A stretch of DNA of 7,915 nt from Pseudomonadales bacterium (GCA_016763235.1 JAESUE010000329.1:1-7915), one strand, 5' to 3'. Positions 1 to 5,766 are shown, counted from the stretch's first letter. Program-made: numbers and translations. Notes: generated by a model not told the origin, from the letters alone.

Positions 1-414
1 CCCAACGAAGCCGGTATTTCTATGGCCGCTATTCAAGAGTTTGCGGGAAAAATCCCCATACTGGGTATTTGCCTTGGCCACCAGAGCATTGCTCAGGTCT
101 TCAAGGGCCAAGTGGTTCGAGCTTCACGAGTCATGCATGGGAAAACCTCCACCATCCACCATAGCGGCCTTGGCGTATTCCGAGATATTCCCAAAACATT
201 CAGAGCAACGCGCTACCATTCGCTGGTGGTAAAAAGAGAAAACCTGCCAGAATGTTTGGATATCACCGCTTGGACTGAGAATGACGATGGCAGCATGCAT
301 GAAATCATGGGCATCAAGCATAAAACCTTGCCCATAGAAGGTGTGCAGTTTCACCCCGAATCCATTCTCACCGAGCACGGCCATCATCTATTTCGCAACT
401 TTTTAGAACAATAA
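1..414 (+). CDS. trpG: Anthranilate synthase glutamine amidotransferase subunit TrpG (5' end missing)
   Basis: The reading frame is open from base 1 and ends at TAA 412-414, so only the C-terminal 137 residues are visible. The N-terminus of a normal protein of about 190-200 residues lies outside the window. The fragment opens with P-N-E-A-G-I-S, a stretch typical of this family just before the catalytic part. The nucleophile motif is G-I-C-L-G-H-Q-S near window residue 26, and the His-Glu pair of the triad is in F-H-P-E-S near residue 119. Class I glutamine amidotransferases of this type release ammonia from glutamine for TrpE to make anthranilate from chorismate. In-frame ATG codons, such as the one at 22, are internal and not the start. 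The 4-amino-4-deoxychorismate subunit PabA is nearly identical in type, but trpD and trpC directly downstream favour the tryptophan role. The gene may serve both pathways, as is known in some bacteria. The stop codon lies within a 7-bp direct repeat that brackets a small inserted element. Confidence 0.95.
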   Translation, partial: PNEAGISMAAIQEFAGKIPILGICLGHQSIAQVFKGQVVRASRVMHGKTSTIHHSGLGVFRDIPKTFRATRYHSLVVKRENLPECLDITAWTENDDGSMHEIMGIKHKTLPIEGVQFHPESILTEHGHHLFRNFLEQ

Positions 415-535
415 ACGTAAGCGTTCAGATTTGAACAGAACAATGCGAAAAATGTGAATTTATACGCATCAATGATCATTTTTTAACGCCGTTATGCACG
501 AATTTTAGCGTGCGCTGAATAGTTACCCATAAACG
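411..535 (+). repeat. Intergenic repeat copy A, MITE-like, in the trpG-trpD junction
   Basis: This copy fills almost all of the 129-bp gap between trpG and trpD. It shares a 74-bp ungapped core (445-518) with copy B (2459-2532), 64 of 74 bases identical. The core includes AATGATCATTTTTTAACGC at 471-489 and GTTATGCACGAA at 491-502, both unchanged in the other copy. An outer block at 417-431 also matches (14 of 15 against 2420-2434). The ends form an imperfect inverted repeat: GTAAGCGTTCAG at 417-428 and CTGAATAGTTAC at 515-526, 9 of 12 complementary. The sequence ATAAACG occurs at 411-417 and again at 529-535 and may be a target-site duplication, although two extra C bases (527-528) lie between the right terminal repeat and the second copy. 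Inside are a 10-bp palindrome at 471-480 and a small hairpin, GCACG (496-500) with CGTGC (509-513). No coding potential was seen. It lies inside the predicted trpGDC transcript. Confidence 0.8.
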
Positions 536-543
536 AGCCGATT

Positions 544-1563
544 ATGAATATCACCGAGTCACTGCCCAAACTTCTGCAACAAGAGAACCTCACTGCCGAT
601 GAGATGCAGCAAGTTATGACACAAATCATGACGGGCAAAGCAACACCCGCACAAATCGGCGGCTTCCTTGTTGCTTTACGACTCAAAGGCGAAACCGTCG
701 ATGAAATCACCGGAGCTGCCCGCGTTATGCGCGAATTGGCCACGCCCGTTCATGTCGACTGCGACCATTTAGTAGACACCTGCGGAACCGGCGGCGACGG
801 TGCCAACACCTTTAATATTTCCACCGCCGTTTCTTTTGTATGCGCCGCAGCGGGTGCTCATGTCGCCAAACATGGCAATCGTTCTATCACCAGTAGTTGC
901 GGCAGCGCCGATGTCTTAGAGGCCGCCGGTGCCGACCTAAATATCGCCCCCGAATTAGTAGGCCGGGCGATTACAGAAGTGGGCGTAGGTTTTATGTTTG
1001 CAGTGAAACACCATGGAGCGATGAAACATGCCATCGGCCCGCGCAAAGAACTCGGCATACGCACCATTTTTAACGTGCTCGGCCCCCTCACCAACCCCGC
1101 CGGAGCACCCAACCAAGTGATCGGTGTATTTGATCAACAACTCGTGCCTATCATTGCCTCGGTATTGAAATCACTGGGAAGCCGTCACGTATTAGTGGTG
1201 CATTCCGCAGATGGAATGGATGAAATCTCCATCGCTGCTGAAACCCATGTTGCCGAATTAAAAAATGGCGAGATCAACGAATACATCATCAAACCAGAAG
1301 ACTTTGGCCTTACTCGCAGCGCCCTTGACCCACTGCGCGTTGATAACGTAGAGCAAGCCGTCGCCATGCTTAAAACAGCCATTAGTGGTAAAGGCCAAGG
1401 GGCAAGCGACATCGTTGCCCTCAACGCTGGGGCTGCCATTTATGCCAGCGGCGTCGCTAGCTCATTCCAAGAAGGCGTTATACTTGCTGAAGATGCAATG
1501 GGTAGTGGTGCGGCCAGCGCCAAGTTTGAAGAGTTCATCAGCTTCACCCAACACTGCCAATAA
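544..1563 (+). CDS. trpD: Anthranilate phosphoribosyltransferase TrpD
   Basis: The complete 339-residue protein has the usual length for this family. It transfers the phosphoribosyl group from PRPP to anthranilate, the second step of tryptophan synthesis, in the cytoplasm. The PRPP-binding signature G-T-G-G-D is at residues 81-85, followed by N-x-S-T, and K-H-G-N-R is at 109-113. The anthranilate-site region G-P-R-K near 166-169 leads into F-N-V-L-G-P-L-T-N-P-A at 176-186, and the metal-binding Asp-Glu pair is in G-M-D-E at 226-227. The ATG at 544 gives the expected N-terminal helical domain; only a weak GAG (535-537) precedes it as ribosome binding site. The gene lies 129 bp after trpG, unusually far for this pair, because a repeat element occupies the gap. 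It is followed after 27 bp by trpC, so the three are probably co-transcribed. The repeat's right end lies just upstream of the ribosome-binding region and could affect translation of trpD. Confidence 0.97.
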   Translation: MNITESLPKLLQQENLTADEMQQVMTQIMTGKATPAQIGGFLVALRLKGETVDEITGAARVMRELATPVHVDCDHLVDTCGTGGDGANTFNISTAVSFVCAAAGAHVAKHGNRSITSSCGSADVLEAAGADLNIAPELVGRAITEVGVGFMFAVKHHGAMKHAIGPRKELGIRTIFNVLGPLTNPAGAPNQVIGVFDQQLVPIIASVLKSLGSRHVLVVHSADGMDEISIAAETHVAELKNGEINEYIIKPEDFGLTRSALDPLRVDNVEQAVAMLKTAISGKGQGASDIVALNAGAAIYASGVASSFQEGVILAEDAMGSGAASAKFEEFISFTQHCQ

Positions 1564-1590
1564 GCCCCCCTAATTGCCTAGAGAGTCTCC

Positions 1591-2388
1591 ATGTCTACCA
1601 CCCCCACCATCTTGCAAAAAATTCTCGATAGAAAGGCCCAAGAAGTCGCCGAGAGATCCAAGCACACCCCCTTCGGCGAGCTAGAAAAACAAGCGAAGCA
1701 AGCAGATACCGTGCGAGGTTTTATTCGTGCGATAGAGCAAAAACTGGCAAACAAACAAGCAGCAGTGATCGCCGAAGCCAAAAAGGCCTCACCCAGCAAA
1801 GGCATAATCCGCGACCCCTTTGACCCGGCAGCCATTGCTCAGAGTTACGAGCAAGGCGGTGCTTGCTGTTTATCCGTGTTAACAGATCAGGATTTTTTCC
1901 AGGGCCACGAAGACTACTTAATCTCTGCCCGTGCAGCTTGCTCCTTACCGGTCATCCGTAAAGATTTTATTGTTGACCCTTATCAGGTAGTAGAAGCAAG
2001 AGCCATTGGTGCAGACTGCATACTGCTCATTGTCTCAGCTCTTGAGCAACCTCAGCTTAAAAAGCTCGCAGATTTAGCGAAAGAATGGCGCCTTGATGTA
2101 TTAATTGAAGTGCATAATCACGAAGAACTCATGCGCGCACTGGACTTAGATTTAAAACTCATCGGTATTAACAACCGCAACCTGCACAACTTTGAGACAA
2201 GTTTAGAAACCACCTACCAGCTACTAAAAGACATTCCACAAGATCGAATTGTGGTCACAGAAAGTGGCATCCACCAACAAGAGGATGTCAAAGCCATGCA
2301 GGCTCACGGAGTCAATAGTTTTCTGGTGGGAGAAGCCTTTATGCGCGCCAAAGACCCCGGTGAGAAATTAAAATCGCTGTTTTTTTAG
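1591..2388 (+). CDS. trpC: Indole-3-glycerol phosphate synthase TrpC (single-domain)
   Basis: The complete 265-residue TIM-barrel enzyme closes the indole ring of carboxyphenylamino-deoxyribulose phosphate to give indole-3-glycerol phosphate. The family motif E-x-K-x-x-S-P-S-K-G is at residues 62-71, with the substrate-binding Glu and Lys. The general-acid lysine is in R-K-D-F at 123-126, the catalytic glutamate is in I-E-V-H at 172-175, and G-I-N-N-R-N-L is at 192-198. The phosphate-binding end shows T-E-S-G-I at 223-227 and F-L-V-G-E-A at 244-249. It is the stand-alone form; there is no fused TrpF domain as in E. coli, so trpF must lie elsewhere. An AGAGAG sequence at 1580-1585 ends five bases before the ATG and supports this start. 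It is last in the trpGDC run. A short inverted repeat CAGCG-AA-CGCTG (2409-2420) follows the stop but has no U-tract, so the terminator is unclear. Confidence 0.97.
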   Translation: MSTTPTILQKILDRKAQEVAERSKHTPFGELEKQAKQADTVRGFIRAIEQKLANKQAAVIAEAKKASPSKGIIRDPFDPAAIAQSYEQGGACCLSVLTDQDFFQGHEDYLISARAACSLPVIRKDFIVDPYQVVEARAIGADCILLIVSALEQPQLKKLADLAKEWRLDVLIEVHNHEELMRALDLDLKLIGINNRNLHNFETSLETTYQLLKDIPQDRIVVTESGIHQQEDVKAMQAHGVNSFLVGEAFMRAKDPGEKLKSLFF

Positions 2389-2413
2389 CCTGTAAATGGG
2401 GAGCACCTCAGCG

Positions 2414-2546
2414 AACGCTGTAAGAGTTCAGATTGCGTTCAAATTTAAGCCTAACAAGGCGAAAAATGTGCGTTTATATGGCTAAATGATCATTTTTTAA
2501 CGCTGTTATGCACGAACTTGAGCGTGAGCTGATGTGTTGCGTAAAC
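2414..2546 (+). repeat. Intergenic repeat copy B, between convergent trpC and crp
   Basis: This is the second copy of the repeat found in the trpG-trpD gap, in the same orientation on the plus strand. The core at 2459-2532 aligns without gaps to 445-518 (64 of 74 identical, constant offset of 2014 bases). The left block GTAAGAGTTCAGATT at 2420-2434 matches 417-431. Between these blocks copy B has 24 bases (2435-2458) where copy A has 13, so B is about 11 bp longer. The terminal inverted repeat is weaker than in A: GTAAGAGTTCAG at 2420-2431 against CTGATGTGTTGC at 2529-2540, 8 of 12 complementary. The palindrome AATGATCATT is at 2485-2494. The hairpin arm CACG/CGTG persists although the outermost G-C pair of copy A is lost here. 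I found no convincing target duplication around this copy. It occupies most of the 192-bp spacer between the two convergent genes. Outer limits are approximate. Confidence 0.75.
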
Positions 2547-2580
2547 TGGACAGTAACGAACACTCAAATCAACAGAGCTG

Positions 2581-3207
2581 CTAGCGTGTCCCGTAAACCA
2601 CCATGGTTTTACCCTTTGCAGAGACATAACCCTGTGCCTCTAGGTTTTTAAGAACCCTTCCCACCATCTCGCGGGAACAACCCACAATACGACCAATTTC
2701 CTGACGTGTTACTTTGATTTGCATCCCGTCAGGATGGGTCATAGCGTCAGGCTGGCGGCTTAAATCCAGCAAAGCATGGGCAACACGTCCTGTCACATCG
2801 ACAAATGCCAAGTCACCCACTTTTTTGTTTGTTTCGCGCAAACGGTGGGCCATTTGCCCGCTCAAGGCAAAAAGAATACTCTGATCAACCTTCGCTAACT
2901 CATGGAAACCTGCATAGCTAATCTCCGCCACTTCACACTCGGTTCTGGCCTTAATCCATGCGGAACGCACTTCCTCAGTACCAAAAAGGCCCATTTCTCC
3001 AAAGAAATCACCGGCATTGAGGTAAGCCAATACCATTTCACGGCCATCTTCATCTTCAATCAATACCGTGACAGAACCCTTCACCAAGAAATAAAGCGCA
3101 TCGGATGGATCTCCCGCATGTACCACCGTACTTTTTGCCGAATACTTCCGACGATGACAGTGAGAAAGAAAACTATCAAGATCCTGGGGCTTGTTAAGTA
3201 CTTCCAT
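2581..3207 (-). CDS. crp: cAMP receptor protein, Crp/Vfr family global regulator
   Basis: A 208-residue cytoplasmic transcription factor of the Crp-Fnr family, expected to bind cAMP and then DNA as a homodimer. The N-terminal cyclic-nucleotide beta-roll holds G-D-F-F-G-E at residues 66-71 and R-S-A-W at 81-84, giving the Glu71, Arg81 and Ser82 contacts of the cAMP pocket. The dimer helix runs to about 135. The C-terminal winged helix contains T-R-Q-E-I-G-R-I-V-G-C-S-R-E-M-V-G-R at 167-184, with recognition-helix Arg179, Glu180 and Arg184 as in E. coli CRP. This predicts the classic TGTGA-N6-TCACA target. I chose ATG 3207, since this start aligns with E. coli CRP in length. An in-frame TTG at 3225 would add six residues but has no ribosome-binding site. 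A GAGG lies 12 nt before the ATG, at long spacing. The position between trpC and an OsmC gene matches Pseudomonas vfr; the symbol vfr would be equally acceptable. Confidence 0.96.
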   Translation of the reverse strand: MEVLNKPQDLDSFLSHCHRRKYSAKSTVVHAGDPSDALYFLVKGSVTVLIEDEDGREMVLAYLNAGDFFGEMGLFGTEEVRSAWIKARTECEVAEISYAGFHELAKVDQSILFALSGQMAHRLRETNKKVGDLAFVDVTGRVAHALLDLSRQPDAMTHPDGMQIKVTRQEIGRIVGCSREMVGRVLKNLEAQGYVSAKGKTMVVYGTR

Positions 3208-3299
3208 AGTCGGGCCGGCCCTCAAAAAGTTATGAAATAATGCAGCTTTTTACTTACGCTTTTAGCGGCTAACGACGACCGTCACCAACAAAAACATCG

Positions 3300-3328
3300 A
3301 TTATAACTATAACTCATGGTGAGTTCAG
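3300..3328 (-). promoter_or_regulatory. Probable crp promoter with an inverted-repeat operator
   Basis: Read on the minus strand, a perfect TATAAT occupies 3305-3300, and 17 bases upstream CTGAAC (3328-3323) gives a poor -35 (3 of 6). The predicted transcription start, near 3293, leaves a leader of about 85 nt before the crp ATG at 3207. Between and over the two hexamers lies the perfect inverted repeat AACTCA-TGG-TGAGTT at 3311-3325, well placed to bind a repressor or an activator. I see no good CRP consensus site here, so autoregulation is not shown by the sequence. The -10 box is clear; the -35 box and the operator role are inferred. Confidence 0.5.
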
Positions 3329-3510
3329 TTAAACAGCCCTCAAATTCTCCGATAAAAGCGTTAAAAGCTTCCTCTAACAACACAATACAAAACACGCCCG
3401 CCAAGTCAGGCAAGAATAAAGCGGGCCTATCTGTATCTGCTATCAAGCATAGATATAAAGCTGCCGCTCAACGTGAAGAACAAGCCAAAACCACAACAAT
3501 AATACAATAG
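3316..3510 (+). CDS. Doubtful small ORF in the crp-OsmC control region
   Basis: An ATG-started frame of 64 codons encodes a basic, Ser/Lys/Ala-rich peptide without a signal sequence or membrane segment. The last third, around K-A-G-L-S-V-S-A-I-K-H-R-Y-K-A-A-A-Q-R-E, could form an amphipathic helix. I do not recognise a family. Against it: no ribosome-binding site precedes the ATG, the start codon lies inside the inverted repeat that overlaps the divergent crp promoter, and the ORF covers DNA that should hold control sites for both neighbours. In its favour, the frame stays open for nearly 200 bp and fills most of the gap. It is more likely chance than a gene; conservation in related genomes would decide. 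Confidence 0.2.
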   Translation: MVSSVKQPSNSPIKALKASSNNTIQNTPAKSGKNKAGLSVSAIKHRYKAAAQREEQAKTTTIIQ

Positions 3511-3547
3511 TTCACACAGAGCGTAACACTGTAATTACAGGTATACT
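3509..3547 (+). promoter_or_regulatory. Candidate promoter/operator for the OsmC-VOC-speD operon
   Basis: A good -10 box, TATACT, is at 3542-3547, which would start transcription near 3554, about 36 bases before the OsmC ATG. No convincing -35 hexamer lies 16-18 bases upstream, suggesting activator dependence or a weak promoter. Directly upstream of the -10 box is a perfect 12-bp palindrome, CTGTAATTACAG, at 3529-3540, placed as an operator would be. At 3509-3517, AGTTCACAC resembles the right half of a CRP/Vfr site, but the left half is poor. The palindrome and the -10 box are seen directly; regulation by any named protein is inference. Confidence 0.35.
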
Positions 3548-3589
3548 TGGCAATTATTTACACAACACCAAGTACTTTAGGGCGCAGCA

Positions 3590-4012
3590 ATGAGAGCAAG
3601 AATAAAATGGGTTGAAGACGTCGTTTTTATGGGCGAATCAGGCAGCGGCCATAGCATCGTCATGGATGGGCCTGAAGATCACGGCGGGCGCAACATCGGC
3701 GCACGCCCCATGGAAACCTTATTAATTGGCATGGGTGGCTGCGCCTCCTTCGACGTTGTACATATCCTGAAAAAATCTCGCCAGGATGTCACCGATTGCA
3801 TCACTGAAATAGAAGCAGAACGCGCCGACGAAGTGCCTTCAGTATTCACCAAAATACACCTCAAGTTTATTGTACGCGGCCATAAATTGAAGGAAAAACA
3901 AGTCGCACGCGCCGTAGAGCTTTCTGCAGAAAAATACTGCTCAGCCTCCATTATGCTAAGCAGCGGCGGCGTTGAAATTAGCCACTCTTACGAGGTCGTT
4001 GACGCATTATGA
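3590..4012 (+). CDS. yhfA: OsmC family protein, YhfA type
   Basis: A 140-residue protein of the OsmC/Ohr fold, close to the E. coli YhfA subgroup. Two conserved cysteines sit where this family has its redox pair: Cys51 in G-M-G-G-C-A-S-F-D-V-V and Cys117 in E-K-Y-C-S-A-S-I-M-L. The first follows the long central helix start (M-E-T-L-L-I-G). The opening block R-A-R-I-K-W-V-E with G-E-S-G-S-G-H and M-D-G-P is characteristic of YhfA-like members. OsmC and Ohr proper reduce organic hydroperoxides with a cysteine pair; for YhfA no firm physiological substrate is known to me, so peroxide reduction is inferred. AGGG (3579-3582) ends seven bases before the ATG and supports the start. It neighbours crp in E. 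coli and vfr in Pseudomonas as well, so the pairing is old. Its last four bases, ATGA, overlap the start of the next gene, which points to translational coupling. Confidence 0.9.
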   Translation: MRARIKWVEDVVFMGESGSGHSIVMDGPEDHGGRNIGARPMETLLIGMGGCASFDVVHILKKSRQDVTDCITEIEAERADEVPSVFTKIHLKFIVRGHKLKEKQVARAVELSAEKYCSASIMLSSGGVEISHSYEVVDAL

Positions 4013-4416
4013 GCGAACAGACATCCACACCACCCGAACTCGCAGGCATGCGCCATGCGGCTCTGTTTGTAAAAGAGCTGGAAGCCTGCGAAAAATTTTA
4101 CACAGAAATACTGGGTATGAACGTAGAGTGGCGACCCGATAGCGACAACGTGTACCTCTGCGGAGGTTGTGACAACCTGGCCTTACACCGCGCAGCGGAG
4201 CAAGCACCAATACAAAACCAGCGGCTCGACCATATCGGTTTTATCATCGACAAAATTGAACACGTCGACCAATGGTATACATTTTTAAACGCCAACGGTG
4301 TGAAAATAGCAAAAGAACCGCGCACCCATAGAGATGGCGCACGCAGCTTCTACTGCTTTGACCCAGATGGCACCACCGTACAGCTTATATTTCACCCCCC
4401 AATTTCAGGGCGCTGA
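4009..4416 (+). CDS. VOC superfamily protein (glyoxalase/dioxygenase fold)
   Basis: A 135-residue single vicinal-oxygen-chelate domain with the usual paired beta-alpha-beta-beta-beta modules. Module one starts at M-R-H-A-A-L-F-V with His16; module two at L-D-H-I-G-F with His75 and ends in F-D-P-D-G-T-T-V-Q-L-I-F. The usual metal-binding set of this fold is His, His/Glu/Gln, His and Glu. Here His16, His60 (L-A-L-H) and His75 are in place, but the last ligand position is Gln125 instead of the common Glu. Gln is tolerated as a ligand in some glyoxalase I enzymes, so metal binding is still possible. Substrate and reaction cannot be read from the sequence; glyoxalase, thiol transferase and dioxygenase activities all occur in this superfamily. 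The start overlaps the OsmC stop by ATGA, and speD follows after 42 bp, so the three are probably one operon. In Pseudomonas the corresponding OsmC gene is, from memory, directly followed by speD, making this gene an addition to the cluster. Confidence 0.88.
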   Translation: MSEQTSTPPELAGMRHAALFVKELEACEKFYTEILGMNVEWRPDSDNVYLCGGCDNLALHRAAEQAPIQNQRLDHIGFIIDKIEHVDQWYTFLNANGVKIAKEPRTHRDGARSFYCFDPDGTTVQLIFHPPISGR

Positions 4417-4458
4417 CCGACTCTAGCCTCATGCAAGCTCTAATCACCTGGAGAAACC

Positions 4459-5298
4459 GTGACAAATTTTAGCAAAAAACTCAAGCTGCATGGTTTTAAT
4501 AACCTGACCAAAACCCTCACTATTAACATTTACGATATTTGTTACGCGAAAAGACCCGAGCATAAAAACAAATATATTGAATATATCGATGAAGTGTACA
4601 ACGCCGAACGCCTGACCCAGATTCTTACCAATATCACCAAAATTATCGGCGCAAATATCCTCAACATAGCCCACCAGGATTACGACCCCCAGGGTGCCAG
4701 TGTCACCATGCTCATCGCCGAACATGAAACCCCGCCAGACGAATCACAAACACGGGAAGAACCCGGCCCCTTACCCGACGCCATCGTTGCCCACCTTGAT
4801 AAAAGCCACATCACCGTACACACCTACCCAGAAAGCCACCCCGATGATGGCATCAGCACCTTTCGATCAGACATCGAAATTTCCACCTGCGGGCTTATAT
4901 CCCCTTTGCGTGCTTTAAACTATTTAATTCACTGCTTCGACTCCGACATCGTCACCATGGATTACCATGTACGCGGCTTCACCCGCGATGTAGATGGCAC
5001 CAAACATTTTATCGACCATGAAATCAGCTCCATACAACATTACCTTTCGGACGACACCTTAGATCTTTACAGCATGATCGATGTCAACGTCTATCAAGAG
5101 AATATTTTTCACACCAAAATGCTACTGAAAAAATTTGATTTAGAAGACTACCTCTTTGGTGACACCCTAGAGAGCTTCGAGCCCGCCGAGCGTTTGGATA
5201 TTAATCAGCGATTGCGCCAAGAAATGTTAGAGATATTCTATGGCCGAAATATCACTGACCAAAGCAAGCTTCCAAAGCATACGGGGAGTTTTGAATAG
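4459..5298 (+). CDS. speD: S-adenosylmethionine decarboxylase proenzyme (E. coli type)
   Basis: A 279-residue proenzyme that supplies the decarboxylated S-adenosylmethionine used to turn putrescine into spermidine. The precursor cleaves itself to give a beta chain and an alpha chain with an N-terminal pyruvoyl group. The cleavage site is visible in A-H-L-D-K-S-H-I, placing the pyruvoyl-forming Ser at residue 116, with the family block H-T-Y-P-E-S-H-P at 121-128 and the conserved Cys144 in I-S-T-C-G. It is slightly longer than the E. coli protein (264 residues); a linker rich in Pro, Glu and Thr just before the cleavage site (about 88-106) accounts for some of the excess. The start is GTG at 4459, preceded by a strong TGGAG (4449-4453) five bases upstream. 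It is last in the OsmC-VOC-speD group. A spermidine synthase gene (speE) is not in the window. No clear intrinsic terminator follows. Confidence 0.96.
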   Translation: MTNFSKKLKLHGFNNLTKTLTINIYDICYAKRPEHKNKYIEYIDEVYNAERLTQILTNITKIIGANILNIAHQDYDPQGASVTMLIAEHETPPDESQTREEPGPLPDAIVAHLDKSHITVHTYPESHPDDGISTFRSDIEISTCGLISPLRALNYLIHCFDSDIVTMDYHVRGFTRDVDGTKHFIDHEISSIQHYLSDDTLDLYSMIDVNVYQENIFHTKMLLKKFDLEDYLFGDTLESFEPAERLDINQRLRQEMLEIFYGRNITDQSKLPKHTGSFE

Positions 5299-5322
5299 AC
5301 TGAAGGTTGCAACGACTTGCTG

Positions 5323-5411
5323 AGGGTTTCATGGTTACTGAATTTGCGGCCAATCAAACAACATACTCTTATTGTGGTTGGACAAGTGACGGGGAATCAG
5401 TGATAAACCCT
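5323..5411. repeat. Nested inverted repeats after speD
   Basis: Three inverted pairs are nested in correct order. AGGGTTT (5323-5329) pairs with AAACCCT (5405-5411), ACTGA (5337-5341) with TCAGT (5397-5401), and CCAATCA (5350-5356) with TGGTTGG (5375-5381, one G-U pair). Together they could fold the speD 3' transcript into one long interrupted hairpin with an 18-base apical loop. There is no U-tract, so it is not a standard terminator. It could be an RNA structure protecting the speD mRNA end, a small element with terminal repeats, or chance in AT-rich DNA. Confidence 0.35.
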
Positions 5412-5766
5412 ACAATAAAATTTCAGCCATTGGACTGAATATTTCGAAAAACTTGCACGTGTTAGATAGAGTGGCTTTGCAACCCAAGGTTGGGCTTTAC
5501 TCTTGGGATAATGATGTTAATTATTCAATTCATGCAGTTGACAAGCGTATTGCCATATAATCGATACGCACAGGACTTGCTACGCAAGATGAAAATAAAA
5601 AAGAGAAGAAAGGGGTCAATTCATGAATTAATATGCTTTTTATTATTCGCAGGTTTTTCCAAATCCCCCTAACTGAATATTATATTCAAGTCTTGAGCTA
5701 TTTTACTTTCTTGCTCTCACGAAAAAATTACTATTTTTAGAGCTGCCCTTGAGAAAAACTAATAAC

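Noticed and set aside
3208..3225. TTG start giving a six-residue longer Crp
   Set aside because: No ribosome-binding site precedes the TTG, and the ATG at 3207 gives a length closer to E. coli CRP.
3498..3517. Possible CRP/Vfr binding site upstream of the OsmC gene
   Set aside because: Only the right half (AGTTCACAC) fits; the left half matches almost nowhere and the spacing to the -10 box is not ideal. Kept only as a remark.
3529..3540. CTGTAATTACAG as a LexA box
   Set aside because: The half-sites are too close: CTG-N6-CAG instead of CTG-N10-CAG.
5300..5310. CTGAAGGTTGC just after speD, resembling the right end of the intergenic repeat
   Set aside because: One base is missing relative to the 12-bp end and the other end would have to lie within speD, which is intact.
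5538..5561. Consensus TTGACA and TATAAT hexamers
   Set aside because: They are separated by 12 bp, far from the usual 16-18 bp, so they do not form a standard sigma-70 promoter.
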